A stretch of DNA of 64,000 bases from assembly GCA_029213195.1 (NCBI GenBank), contig JARGNI010000009.1, forward strand, positions 1 to 64,000. The letters run 5' to 3'. The position numbers and the translations under genes are program-made. This document shows positions 34,746 to 43,733 of the stretch, in pieces (position 1 is the first letter of the stretch; each line of letters begins with the position of its first letter). The stretch comes from Verrucomicrobiales bacterium (GTDB taxonomy: Bacteria; Verrucomicrobiota; Verrucomicrobiia; Verrucomicrobiales; DEV007). Below the pieces are notes generated by a model, which had not been told where the DNA came from, ran no database searches, and was given only the letters and a program-made list of their open reading frames with translations.

Positions 34746-36232
34746 GCGAATCCCCTTTTCCTTCCCGCCGACGATTTCTCGCGGACACCGGCATGGGTGC
34801 CACCGGCGTGGCTCTCGCCTCGATTCTTTTTCGGGACGGAGAAGCCGCTGCCTCGCAGGTTTCAACGGGTCCTGATCCACTTGGTCGATCCCACTTTCTC
34901 CCCAAGGCCAAGTCGGTCATCTGGATCTTCAATATCGGTGGAGTCTCCCATCTCGAGAGCTTCGACCCCAAGCCGATGCTGAATCGGTATGCCGACAAGT
35001 CGATCGACGAAACCCCCTTCGCGGACATCGTCGATCCGAAGCGGGTCAATGAGAACCTCCTCGATCCAAAAAAGGCGGAGCGGGAAGTCTACAAGAAGAT
35101 CCTGCCGCTCCAGACCGGTTACAAGAAATACGGAGAAAGCGGGATCGAGGTCAGTGACTGGTTCCCCCACATGGGTTCCATGGTCGACGAGATGACAATC
35201 GCCCGCGGGATGTGGACGATCGACAACAACCACGGTGCCCAGCTGACCTATCACACGGGTCGCAAGATCACGGAGGGGGCCTTTCCCACCGTCGGAGCCT
35301 GGGCTAGCTATGGACTCGGCACGCTGAACTCCGATCTGCCCGACTTTGTCGTTCTTGGCAACCCGAGCGCCGACTGCTGCGGCGCCGCCTACACTCATGG
35401 TGGATCCTATCTCGGACCGCAATACGACGGAGTTCGGCTCAAGGTGGATCCGAAGAACCCACTGAGCTTTGTCCAGCCAGCCGATCCGTCCCTGAGCGTC
35501 GACGAGCAACGAGAGAACTTCAGTCTTCTCGGACGACTCAACCGCCTCGCCGGAATCGAGTATCCCGACGATCAGAAGCTCCAGGCTCGGATCAAGAGCT
35601 ACGAACTGGCCTTCCAGATGCAGACCGCCGTCCCCGAAGTGATGGATCTCGAGAAGGAACATCCCGAGATCCGGACGATGTATGGTCTCGATCAAAAAGA
35701 GACGAAACCCTTTGGAGAGAAATGTCTCGCCGCTCGTCGACTTGTTGAACGAGGCGTTCGATTCGTCCAACTCTTTCACGGATACACCGGAAACGCCGGG
35801 GCCTGGGATTCGCACCGCGACATCCAGAAGAATCACTCGCGGCTCGCCAGGCAGGTCGACCAACCGGTGGCCGCGCTGATTCGCGATCTCAAGCTCCGGG
35901 GACTTCTCGACGATACGCTCGTCGTATGGGGAAGTGAGTTCGGACGAACCCCGGGAGCAGAGTTTCGGGACAAGAACGTCAACGGGACGGGTCGCGATCA
36001 CCACCCACAGGGATTCTCGGTAGTCATGGCAGGAGGAGGAGTCAAGAAAGGACACGTTCATGGAGCTACCGACGAACTTGGTTTCCATGCCGTGGAGGGA
36101 CGGCACTACGTGACCGATCTCCATGCGACAGTTCTCCACCAGCTCGGGCTCGATCCGAGGAAGCTGGAAGTTCCCGGACGCAAGCGTCTCGACCGGGATT
36201 TCGGCGAAGTCATGCACGGTGCGCTCGCGTAG
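34742..36232 (+). CDS. DUF1501 family exported protein (Tat)
   Basis: Protein of 496 residues with twin-arginine signal SRRRFLADTGMGATGVAL. DUF1501 features: VIWIFNIGGVSHLESFDPKP near residue 58 (metal-ligand-like in this alkaline-phosphatase-superfamily clan), LNSDLPDFVVLG, GAWDSHRDIQ, and the closing VWGSEFGRTPG...GRDHHPQGFSVVMAGGGVKKG. DUF1501 is related to the alkaline phosphatase/sulfatase fold but its reaction is unknown. The start codon overlaps the stop of the DUF1549/DUF1553 gene (ATGA), which fixes the start and indicates translational coupling. The GNAT gene at 36261 follows by 28 bp and is probably on the same transcript. Confidence 0.92.
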   Translation: MSESPFPSRRRFLADTGMGATGVALASILFRDGEAAASQVSTGPDPLGRSHFLPKAKSVIWIFNIGGVSHLESFDPKPMLNRYADKSIDETPFADIVDPKRVNENLLDPKKAEREVYKKILPLQTGYKKYGESGIEVSDWFPHMGSMVDEMTIARGMWTIDNNHGAQLTYHTGRKITEGAFPTVGAWASYGLGTLNSDLPDFVVLGNPSADCCGAAYTHGGSYLGPQYDGVRLKVDPKNPLSFVQPADPSLSVDEQRENFSLLGRLNRLAGIEYPDDQKLQARIKSYELAFQMQTAVPEVMDLEKEHPEIRTMYGLDQKETKPFGEKCLAARRLVERGVRFVQLFHGYTGNAGAWDSHRDIQKNHSRLARQVDQPVAALIRDLKLRGLLDDTLVVWGSEFGRTPGAEFRDKNVNGTGRDHHPQGFSVVMAGGGVKKGHVHGATDELGFHAVEGRHYVTDLHATVLHQLGLDPRKLEVPGRKRLDRDFGEVMHGALA

Positions 36233-36260
36233 AAACAAGTCTTCTCCCGAGGTCCCCCTC

Positions 36261-36719
36261 ATGCTTCTTCGCCCTGCCACGAATCAGGACCGTGCTGCGA
36301 TCGAGGATCTCATCTTCTCCATCCTCCGCTCCTATGGACTGGAACCGGCTCCCGACTCGACGGATGCCGACCTGCAGGATATCGAAGGGAATTACCTTGA
36401 GAATGAGGGCCGATTCGATGTGCTCGTATCCGACGAAAATCAAATCGTGGGAACGGTCGCGGTTCACCGGACCACCCCGGCTCTCTGTGAACTGCGGAAG
36501 ATGTATCTCTCCCCTCCCATGAGAGGAATGGGCTGGGGAAGAAAGTTGCTGGATCACGCTCTTTTGTCCGCACGCGCGCTCGGCTATTCCCAGGTCTGGC
36601 TGGAAACGGCCGAGTCCCTCCAGGAAGCGCACGCCTTGTACCTCGCCTACGGTTTCACCCCTTTCGAAGGCCCACACTGTTCCGCGCGATGCGACTTTGC
36701 CCTCGTGAGAGATCTCTGA
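36261..36719 (+). CDS. GNAT-family N-acetyltransferase
   Basis: Protein of 152 residues, cytosolic. The start at 36261 was chosen because the GNAT fold begins there (MLLRPATNQDRAAIEDLI) and a GAGG lies 8 bp upstream; the frame reaches back into the DUF1501 gene without support. Acetyl-CoA motif: LSPPMRGMGWGRKLLDHAL (about 87-105). The C-terminal motif B is LYLAYGFTPFEG. Substrate unknown. It lies 28 bp after DUF1501 and is convergent with the ThuA-like gene 20 bp on. Its link to the exported neighbours is unclear. Confidence 0.88.
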   Translation: MLLRPATNQDRAAIEDLIFSILRSYGLEPAPDSTDADLQDIEGNYLENEGRFDVLVSDENQIVGTVAVHRTTPALCELRKMYLSPPMRGMGWGRKLLDHALLSARALGYSQVWLETAESLQEAHALYLAYGFTPFEGPHCSARCDFALVRDL

Positions 36720-36739
36720 AACCAGGGTTGGCCCCAAGA

Positions 36740-37771
36740 TCAGCGATAGGCCTCCGGTCTCTTCGGAACGACGCCGAGTTTCTCGTAGTTGAAGCCACTC
36801 TCCAGCGGCTCGTAGTCCCCGACGATCGCGACACTACTCTTGGGTGAAATCTCATTCTCCATTTCCAATCCCCAGTAGACCGCATTGATGACAAGGCGAC
36901 GCAATCCCGCGCTTTCGAGATCCCGCGCGCTTCCCATGGTAGATTGGAAAACCCGGGCTTGCTCTCCGTTGCTCGTTTCCCACATTTTGCACCACGCCAC
37001 AGGGAGAGGCTTTTTCTCCACGTTGGGTTCATCGTCCGGTTGCCGCCCCATCAGCGGCTGCCCCCAGACGAGTGGCACGCAACCTTCGGGGAGACTCGTC
37101 CCCTCCTTGTAGGTTCGATAGACATCTGACGGTCCCCAGACGTCCTCCACTCCCTGGACAAGGGGATGCTCGGCATGTGCTTCATCGATGGATCCCCGAG
37201 TCGAATCGGCATGCCATCGCCCATGATGCCCCATGAAGGCACCGCCAAGAATGTCCCGACCGAAGTTCACTCTCTTTCCCTCTCGCTCGTAGGGCAGTGG
37301 CCCGCGAAATCCATGGTTCGCGGTGCGTAAGGCGAGAATGGGTTTCCCGGAGTCGAGATAGTCGACCATTTTTTCCAGCTGTTCGGGAGGGAGTGTGAGG
37401 AGCCGATGAAAGAAGATCACGAGATCCGCCGAGGCAAGATGCTCGAGCCCGGGGATCGAGTGTTGCTGGAACGCCTCCTCTTCCCTTTTCTTCGGGTATA
37501 CGGGCATGGTGGGATCCACCTCACCTTTCTTGTTCACTCCGAAGAGGACCGTGCAGTCGAAGCCATGATGCGTACTCAGGATCCTGGCCATCATCGGCAT
37601 GGCCTGCTCGCTACGATACTCCTGATCCGCGGCGATCAAAACAATGTGCTTCCCCTTCCCCGGTCCATCCCCACCGGAGTAGGTGAGCCAGAGTTCACTC
37701 TCGGGAACGGGATGTTCCGCAGCGAAAGCCAGAAACGGGAAAAGGAAAGAAAAGAGGATGCGAGTCGTCAT
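36740..37771 (-). CDS. Exported ThuA-like protein, last gene of the pentahaem operon
   Basis: Protein of 343 residues from the ATG at 37771, where a Sec signal starts (MTTRILFSFLFPFLAFAAEH). ThuA fold: KHIVLIAADQEYRSEQAMPMM, ADLVIFFHRLLTLPPEQL, ILALRTANHGF, then HPLVQGVEDVWGPSDVY and the closing ARVFQSTMGSARDLESAGLRRLVINAVYWGLE. It differs from the protein at 2030-2845 by a longer loop (about 170-210) rich in His. It lies 34 bp after the beta-propeller gene on the same strand, so it is the third gene of a transcript with the pentahaem cytochrome. By analogy to rhizobial ThuA it may act on 3-keto sugars; context puts it near redox proteins (inference). Confidence 0.85.
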   Translation of the reverse strand: MTTRILFSFLFPFLAFAAEHPVPESELWLTYSGGDGPGKGKHIVLIAADQEYRSEQAMPMMARILSTHHGFDCTVLFGVNKKGEVDPTMPVYPKKREEEAFQQHSIPGLEHLASADLVIFFHRLLTLPPEQLEKMVDYLDSGKPILALRTANHGFRGPLPYEREGKRVNFGRDILGGAFMGHHGRWHADSTRGSIDEAHAEHPLVQGVEDVWGPSDVYRTYKEGTSLPEGCVPLVWGQPLMGRQPDDEPNVEKKPLPVAWCKMWETSNGEQARVFQSTMGSARDLESAGLRRLVINAVYWGLEMENEISPKSSVAIVGDYEPLESGFNYEKLGVVPKRPEAYR

Positions 37772-37804
37772 GGAGTACAGAGAGGAACAGCGAACCATCC
37801 CGTC

Positions 37805-39295
37805 TCAAGGTTGGGGAATTTCATTCACCGTGTAGTAGGCTTTTTTGTGAAGGAGCGGCTTCCCTTCCGCCGACCTCATTGCGGGAAGTCCGAAATCGTG
37901 GATGTGTCCCTCGACCATGGAATCGAGAGTGATCCTGACCGACATCCCATCCGGAGAAGGAACCGCCTTCACCACCGTGGGCGAAGTGTGATCCACCTCC
38001 GGGCTTCCATACCCCGCCGCATAATTGTGGGTATAAGTCGTGATCTCGAAAACCTCGGGCCGGGCTGCCACGCCGGGATCGACGGGAAGGGTAAAATGAA
38101 AGAGAAACCCATCTTCCTGAATATTGATTTCCCGGATTTCGAACGGCGTCTTTCCACTCCAGTCGATTCGCTGGATCGCGAAGGGCTCCTCACCCCGGAC
38201 CGGCCATTGGCGGTTCGTCGTGAATCCGCCTGCAATGAGCTGCCCCTTCGGAGAAAACTCGACATTCATGATCCCGGTCGCGAGACCTTCACGAAAGGGA
38301 TAACAGGCCCCCTGCCAGACACCATTCACCTTCTCCGTCGTCGCTCGCAGAATGATACTCAGGGTGTAATCCCCGAGAAAAATCTGATCCTCGAAGGGGC
38401 CGAACTTTCCTCCCGTCTGGTTCAGGCGAAAACCGGAAATCGATCGTCCCATCTTGATGTAGGGAAACCGGATCACCGGAGGCACGAGTTCCTTGACTCG
38501 CTTCTTCTCGACCTGGAGTCGCGAGGGCGTATTCGGCTCGACGGATGGAGCATCCATCCCCGGAACGAAGGGATACCAATTGTAGCTCGCCGGATGCCCC
38601 AGGAATCCACCCGGCTTCAGGTGCTTGAGCGAACAGCTTCCATTCCACGGTCCCTGGCTCTCGATACAGAACATGGCTCCCTCGGCATTCGGCCCGACAC
38701 CTCCTGGACTCCGCAGCCCACTGCAGATCGGGATCATCTTCCCTTCCGGCGTCACCTTGACGGCCCAACCGCGAAACAGATTATTGGAATGATAGGAACC
38801 GCTCAGGCCCAGCGCGACCCAGATATTCCCCTCGGGATCGTGCTTCGAACCAAAGGCAAACTCATGGCCTTCGGCGTAGCCCCAGTTGTTGGTCAGGGTT
38901 TCATACTCGTCCGCCACCTCATCTCCATCGAGATCCCTGATTCGGGTCACTTCTCCAAACTGGGTCGCCGTCATCGCCCCATCCTTCCACGAGAGCCCGA
39001 AGATCTCGTCCTGACCGCTGGCGAAGAGATGATACTTCGGAGCGGGAGGATTCTCGAAAGCACCTTCGATAAAGTAGATGTCTCCCCTGCGGGTTCCGAC
39101 AGCGAGCCGACCATCCGGCAGAATCTCAAAACTCCCCGGGCGCATCGGAACTCCCGGTGGAATCGGAATCGTCACGATGGGGTAGTACTCGGCTTCGGCC
39201 TGCGCCGTGCCCCAGGCTTCACCCAGATCCTCGGCGGGAAGGAATGGCGCGAAGGACAGGACCGAGAGAAGAATGCAATTTCGAAAGGTTACCAT
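37805..39295 (-). CDS. Exported beta-propeller protein (glucose/sorbosone-dehydrogenase-like)
   Basis: Protein of 496 residues with a Sec signal (MVTFRNCILLSVLSFAPFLPA). Repeating blades read PGSFEILPDGRLAVGTRRGDIYFI, FGLSWKDGAMTATQFGEVTRIRD, EFAFGSKHDPEGNIWVALGL and VKVTPEGKMIPICSGLRSPGGV. That is the six-bladed glucose/sorbosone dehydrogenase-like or DUF7133-type propeller found beside PVC cytochromes. Its ATG overlaps the stop of the pentahaem gene (ATGGTAA). PQQ or another cofactor cannot be shown from sequence. If it is a dehydrogenase, the pentahaem protein is the obvious electron acceptor (inference). Confidence 0.8.
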   Translation of the reverse strand: MVTFRNCILLSVLSFAPFLPAEDLGEAWGTAQAEAEYYPIVTIPIPPGVPMRPGSFEILPDGRLAVGTRRGDIYFIEGAFENPPAPKYHLFASGQDEIFGLSWKDGAMTATQFGEVTRIRDLDGDEVADEYETLTNNWGYAEGHEFAFGSKHDPEGNIWVALGLSGSYHSNNLFRGWAVKVTPEGKMIPICSGLRSPGGVGPNAEGAMFCIESQGPWNGSCSLKHLKPGGFLGHPASYNWYPFVPGMDAPSVEPNTPSRLQVEKKRVKELVPPVIRFPYIKMGRSISGFRLNQTGGKFGPFEDQIFLGDYTLSIILRATTEKVNGVWQGACYPFREGLATGIMNVEFSPKGQLIAGGFTTNRQWPVRGEEPFAIQRIDWSGKTPFEIREINIQEDGFLFHFTLPVDPGVAARPEVFEITTYTHNYAAGYGSPEVDHTSPTVVKAVPSPDGMSVRITLDSMVEGHIHDFGLPAMRSAEGKPLLHKKAYYTVNEIPQP

Positions 39296-42009
39296 CGGTA
39301 TTCCAGGATGAGTTTCGTTTGTCCTGCAGGAAGAGTGATCGGGAGTAGTAGCTCGGCAGGTTCCCCGTCCCGCAGCACAGCATCGAACGCAGCTGGTATT
39401 CGCAACTCAATGCCGCCAACGGCATACCGGCCCTCGGCAACCCGCTTCACCTCAGAACCCGCAGCGGCACGGAAATAGAACTCCTCCTGCGGCTCAGCGA
39501 CCTCAAAGGTGAGGACTCTCCGAAACCACCCACGGCCCGCTTCATCGATCCGGTCTTCGAAGAAATCTTCCACCGCGACCTCGCCGTAGCGATAGCGAAA
39601 CGTGGGCCGACGACGCTCATCGAGAAGGTAGCCGCGGAACTGGTAGCCCTGATCCTGGGGAAAGAGGTAATCAGTCTTCCCCTTGTAAGGCCAGTCGTCA
39701 TCCATGGATTCGAGACGGGAGAATGGAATGCCCGGTGGGAAAGCGATTTTTTCACTCCCGATCGCGCGGAACGAACCATGATTGACACTCGCAAAGTCTC
39801 CCTTCCAGAGAAGCCGAAGCGCCATTTCCTCGGAATCGAAGGCGAGGTTGACCCGCTCCGGATACCCCACCCCGATTCCACGGAATCCGGCCGTTCCCCT
39901 GCCCCGGACGATCTCGGCGACATTGCTGACCCGGATCTCGTTGGACTGCCGAGACAGCCCCCTCGGCTTCTTCGCCCGGGGTCCGTCTTCGAGGTAGTTC
40001 CAGAGCGCTTCGATCTGCCGAGCCGGATCCCCATCGAGCACCTCCGGTCGGACCGACTGACCACCCGGCCAATAATTGGGCATGATCACCGTGGAGTGGA
40101 AACGCTGCGGGTTCCGCATGTAGAGATGAAACCAGTTTTTCTGGATGCGGTCGGTGAGATGGACGATATCGAGCGCTCCCGCCCCACCCGCTTCCTGTCC
40201 GTTGTAGTCATGACAGGCGATGCAACTGAATCCCTCGGCCCCGATCATCTCGTAGCCTGCATTTTTTGATTCGAGAATGTCCGAAACCTCGGGCAGCACG
40301 ACATCCTCGAGGCGATCGACCTTTGCCAACAGATCGATCAGGTCTCCGACATTGGCTTCGCCGTATTGCGGCATCGAAGCGTCGAGATAATGCCTCTGTC
40401 GCTGCCCTCGCAGGAGCACATCCCCCATCCACTGAGGAGTCAGCTTGGCTCCGACATGAGAAAGCGGAGGAGGAATCCGCCCCTGGTTTCCGAGCTCGGG
40501 TTTCGTGGTCGTGAACCAGGCTTCTCGTTTCGGATCGATCCCGCCGACTCCCGATCGGTCGTGACATCCGATGCAGTTGAGCGAAACCATGGCCCGACCA
40601 ATCTTCTCGTGATCCTCGAGGAGGGTGGTCTCCACCTGGGGCAGGACGTCCTTGATCCAGGATCGCTGCGCATCAGAAAGCGCAAACCTGGGAGTCTCCG
40701 AGCCTGTAGGGTCGAGGCATCCTTTGTCCGCGGAAAGTTCCGCGAACCCAGACCATTTCATCGGAGCCACTCCAACATCATCGTGGCAATTGGCACACCC
40801 CAGTCTCCCGAAATGTTCCCGCCCTCTCGCTGCCGATTCGTCATCCAGGGCAAGCTGCTTGAAGGGAGCAACCAGCTCGCGCGACGCCTGGAGAAGTGAC
40901 GAGGCAATCGGTGCTCGCTTCCCGGATGGATCCTCCATCTCGAACGCAAAGGCCGGCTCTCTCCCAGTATGGAAATAGGTCAGGGAAATTTCCCGCAACC
41001 CTTTCTCCATTTCCACCGCCCCTCGAAAGTCTTTGGGACCCCGCCTGTTGCTTGGCTCTTCGACGATGACATCCTGCCCGTCGATTCGCAGGAAGCCTCC
41101 ATTCATCTTGAGATGAAATGCGTATTCGCCACTCTCCGGAAGATCGATCCATCCGTGATACACGACCGCCGTCTGATGAGCGAGCCTACCCAGGCTCTCG
41201 AGGGAAAAGTCATCGACGAGACCGGCACGTTCCGCCGCGACGGAGTCACTCTCCAATCCTTCCCAGACCCGCCCTCGGTAGAGAGTGTAGTTCAGGGATC
41301 CGGGAACCTGGGTCTCCCGCAACAGGTAGTGAGCAATCTGCTCGACCTCCCGTCCCGGGAGATTCATATGCGGCATCCGACCGGAAGGGCGAACCTGGAG
41401 CGGATTCTTCAGAAACTCGGTGAGGCTCTTCACGCTGTATTTTCTCTCCAGGTCTCCCAGCGGGGAGGACGAGTCGCGAAGCAACTCCTCCCCTTCCTCA
41501 TCCCGGGGCGAATGACAGGCGACACAGCCCCGCGAGTGAAAGAGCTTCTCCCCTGCTGCTGCGGCGACGGAATCCGGGGCCTGCAGCGAAAATTGGGCGG
41601 GCTTCAAGGAAAGAAGAAAATGAACGAGGTCGTTCGTGGTCTGGTTTTTCTCCGCCTCACTCATTCCCTGCATCAGGTCCGGCATCGTCGTTCCCGGCTT
41701 GGTCCCGTGTGGATCGGCGAGGAAGGCCTTGAGGTAGTCCGGGTGGACCCGCGAACCGACACCAGAGAGTCGGGGAGCCTGTTTCGACCGCTCCGCAAAG
41801 GGGGCTTCCGAAGAGTGGCAGGCCACGCAGTTCAACTCCTCGAGAAGCACGAGACCTTTGATCTCCGGACCGACCTCGCTGCGGTCCAGCCCCGGTATCA
41901 TTACGCCCTCGGCGATCTCGTCCGCTTGCGCTCGCGAAATACCCGCAAACACACTCAACAAAACAATGAGAAGACCGATCCTGGTCCATTTCGATCGAGC
42001 TGGAATCAT
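39289..42009 (-). CDS. Exported pentahaem c-type cytochrome with embedded PA14-like domain
   Basis: Protein of 906 residues with a signal peptide (hydrophobic 10-25). Five CxxCH motifs: CVACH at 61 and 162, CANCH at about 404, CIGCH at about 478, CIACH at about 596. Between the second and third sites sits a PA14-like beta domain (about 225-350: RGRVWEGLESDSV, YHGWIDLPESGEYAFHLKMNGGFLRIDG), a carbohydrate-binding fold in other proteins. A further roughly 280 residues after the last haem contain no haem site. It is the first gene of an operon with the propeller (start/stop overlap) and the ThuA-like protein. Probable role: accept electrons from a sugar dehydrogenase at a glycan surface. The combination of five haems and PA14 is unusual; function unknown. 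Confidence 0.88.
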   Translation of the reverse strand: MIPARSKWTRIGLLIVLLSVFAGISRAQADEIAEGVMIPGLDRSEVGPEIKGLVLLEELNCVACHSSEAPFAERSKQAPRLSGVGSRVHPDYLKAFLADPHGTKPGTTMPDLMQGMSEAEKNQTTNDLVHFLLSLKPAQFSLQAPDSVAAAAGEKLFHSRGCVACHSPRDEEGEELLRDSSSPLGDLERKYSVKSLTEFLKNPLQVRPSGRMPHMNLPGREVEQIAHYLLRETQVPGSLNYTLYRGRVWEGLESDSVAAERAGLVDDFSLESLGRLAHQTAVVYHGWIDLPESGEYAFHLKMNGGFLRIDGQDVIVEEPSNRRGPKDFRGAVEMEKGLREISLTYFHTGREPAFAFEMEDPSGKRAPIASSLLQASRELVAPFKQLALDDESAARGREHFGRLGCANCHDDVGVAPMKWSGFAELSADKGCLDPTGSETPRFALSDAQRSWIKDVLPQVETTLLEDHEKIGRAMVSLNCIGCHDRSGVGGIDPKREAWFTTTKPELGNQGRIPPPLSHVGAKLTPQWMGDVLLRGQRQRHYLDASMPQYGEANVGDLIDLLAKVDRLEDVVLPEVSDILESKNAGYEMIGAEGFSCIACHDYNGQEAGGAGALDIVHLTDRIQKNWFHLYMRNPQRFHSTVIMPNYWPGGQSVRPEVLDGDPARQIEALWNYLEDGPRAKKPRGLSRQSNEIRVSNVAEIVRGRGTAGFRGIGVGYPERVNLAFDSEEMALRLLWKGDFASVNHGSFRAIGSEKIAFPPGIPFSRLESMDDDWPYKGKTDYLFPQDQGYQFRGYLLDERRRPTFRYRYGEVAVEDFFEDRIDEAGRGWFRRVLTFEVAEPQEEFYFRAAAGSEVKRVAEGRYAVGGIELRIPAAFDAVLRDGEPAELLLPITLPAGQTKLILEYRW

Positions 42010-42132
42010 AAAACGCTTCGCAGACTACGAAGTCCGTTCCGATTTTCCGATCCAATTTTTCCACAATCGAAGGCGCGATCACTGTCACTCTGCGTCTTTA
42101 CATCGGAAAGCGACTCCTGTTAGATCCGCCAC

Positions 42133-43713
42133 ATGTCTCGGATCCTTCGGCTCTTTCTCCTCTTTGTTCTCACGGCCCATCAGTCGGCTTTCTCCGAAAA
42201 CGAGCCGTCGCTTCCCAATATCGTCATCATTTACGCGGACGATCTCGGCTTTGGCGATCTCTCCTGCTACAACCCGGAATCCGCCTACGAGACTCCACGG
42301 CTCGACCGCATGGCGAGCGAGGGCATCCGGTTTACCGATGCTCACAGTCCCTCCACGATCTGCTCCCCCTCCCGCTATGGCCTCTTCTCCGGCCAACAGA
42401 TCTATCGCTCGACCGGTCGAGGCGGGGGTGCCTTCGAAGGTCCCGGTGGCCCGAGCTATTTGAAACCGGGCACCCTGACCTTGGGAGGAATGCTCCAGGA
42501 AAAAGGCTATCGCACCGGAATCTTCGGAAAATGGCACGTCGGCCTGACCTGGTTCGATGAGAACGGAGAGCGGCTGGGAGGTGGCTTTGAGAATTCTCTC
42601 CTCATCGACTACGAAAAGAGTATGCCACTCGTCGACGGCCCGAATACCCGGGGATTTGATGAAGCCTTCGTCACCCCCAACTGCCCCACGACCGACCCCC
42701 TCTATCTTTACATCGAAAACGGAATGGTCCCGGTCCCCGCGAGCATGCGGCACAAGCGGGACACCCTTCCCAACCCCGGAGGCAAATGGCGCTGGGACAA
42801 CGACGAAGGATGGAAGGCTCCTGGCTACCAATTCGTCGATGCTGACCTCCTCTTTTACGAGAAGACCGAGGCCTTCATTCGTAAGCATCGCGAGGAGCAT
42901 TCGGAGTCGCCGTTCTTTGCCGTGTTCTCCACCCAGATCGCTCATGCTCCCGTGCTCCCCTCGCCTTCCGTCGAGGGCAAAACAGCAGGAGGACCGCGGG
43001 GCGACTTTGTCTTCGAGTTGGATGTCCTGACCGGGCGGGTCCTCGATCTCCTTGCAGAACTCGAAATCGACGACGAAACCCTCGTATTCTTTCACGCCGA
43101 CAACGGCGCGGAAACCATGCATGTCGCGTGGATGCGAGAAGACCACGACCACGACCCTTCCGGGGGATGGCGAGGAGTGAAGCGAGATGGCTGGGAAGGC
43201 GGCCATCGCGTGCCCCTCATCGTAAGATGGCCCGGAACGATCCCGCCAGGCCAGGTCTCCGACCAGATGACCAACACCACGGACTTCTTCGCGACGATCG
43301 CTTCTGTCGTCGGCTACCCTCTCCCGGATAATGCGGCCACCGACAGCTTCGACATGCTTCCCGTTCTTCTCGGAAACCAGGACCCGGCGAAATCAGTTCG
43401 ACCTCACCTCCTCACCCAGAGCTTCCGCGGAGAGTTTCAGATTCGAAAAGGAGACTGGAAGTATCTCGATCACAAGGGCTCCGGCGGAAACGGATATGAC
43501 AAGGGAATCCTCGCTCCCTATGCTCTTCCAGAATCCGAGCCCGAAGCCCCGGGCCAACTCTACCATCTCGGCAAGGATCCCGGAGAGACAACGAACCTGT
43601 ATTTCAAAGAAGAGGAAAAACGGAAAGAACTCCAGGCCCTCCTCGAAGAATTGAAAACCAGTGGAAGAAGCGCACCCCGCAATCGACAACCCCTTGGACC
43701 CCTTCCCAAATAG
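42133..43713 (+). CDS. Exported arylsulfatase-A-like sulfatase
   Basis: Protein of 526 residues with Sec signal (hydrophobic 5-15, cleavage near SAFSEN). S1 sulfatase: IYADDLGFGDL (D36, D37), C77-S-P-S-R81, GIFGKWHVG (about 135-143) with the canonical Lys and His, and FHADNGAETMH (about 318), where the usual DN pair is present but followed by an insertion. It would desulfate a sugar sulfate outside the cytoplasm. It precedes the sialate-O-acetylesterase-like gene by 20 bp, so desulfation and deacetylation are probably co-expressed. It is divergent from the pentahaem operon across 123 bp. Confidence 0.93.
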   Translation: MSRILRLFLLFVLTAHQSAFSENEPSLPNIVIIYADDLGFGDLSCYNPESAYETPRLDRMASEGIRFTDAHSPSTICSPSRYGLFSGQQIYRSTGRGGGAFEGPGGPSYLKPGTLTLGGMLQEKGYRTGIFGKWHVGLTWFDENGERLGGGFENSLLIDYEKSMPLVDGPNTRGFDEAFVTPNCPTTDPLYLYIENGMVPVPASMRHKRDTLPNPGGKWRWDNDEGWKAPGYQFVDADLLFYEKTEAFIRKHREEHSESPFFAVFSTQIAHAPVLPSPSVEGKTAGGPRGDFVFELDVLTGRVLDLLAELEIDDETLVFFHADNGAETMHVAWMREDHDHDPSGGWRGVKRDGWEGGHRVPLIVRWPGTIPPGQVSDQMTNTTDFFATIASVVGYPLPDNAATDSFDMLPVLLGNQDPAKSVRPHLLTQSFRGEFQIRKGDWKYLDHKGSGGNGYDKGILAPYALPESEPEAPGQLYHLGKDPGETTNLYFKEEEKRKELQALLEELKTSGRSAPRNRQPLGPLPK

Positions 43714-43733
43714 AATCAATACCTTTCCCCACT

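Noticed and set aside
37406-39478. 690-codon plus-strand frame opposite the ThuA and propeller genes
   Set aside because: Runs antisense across two real genes and their junction and has no motif.
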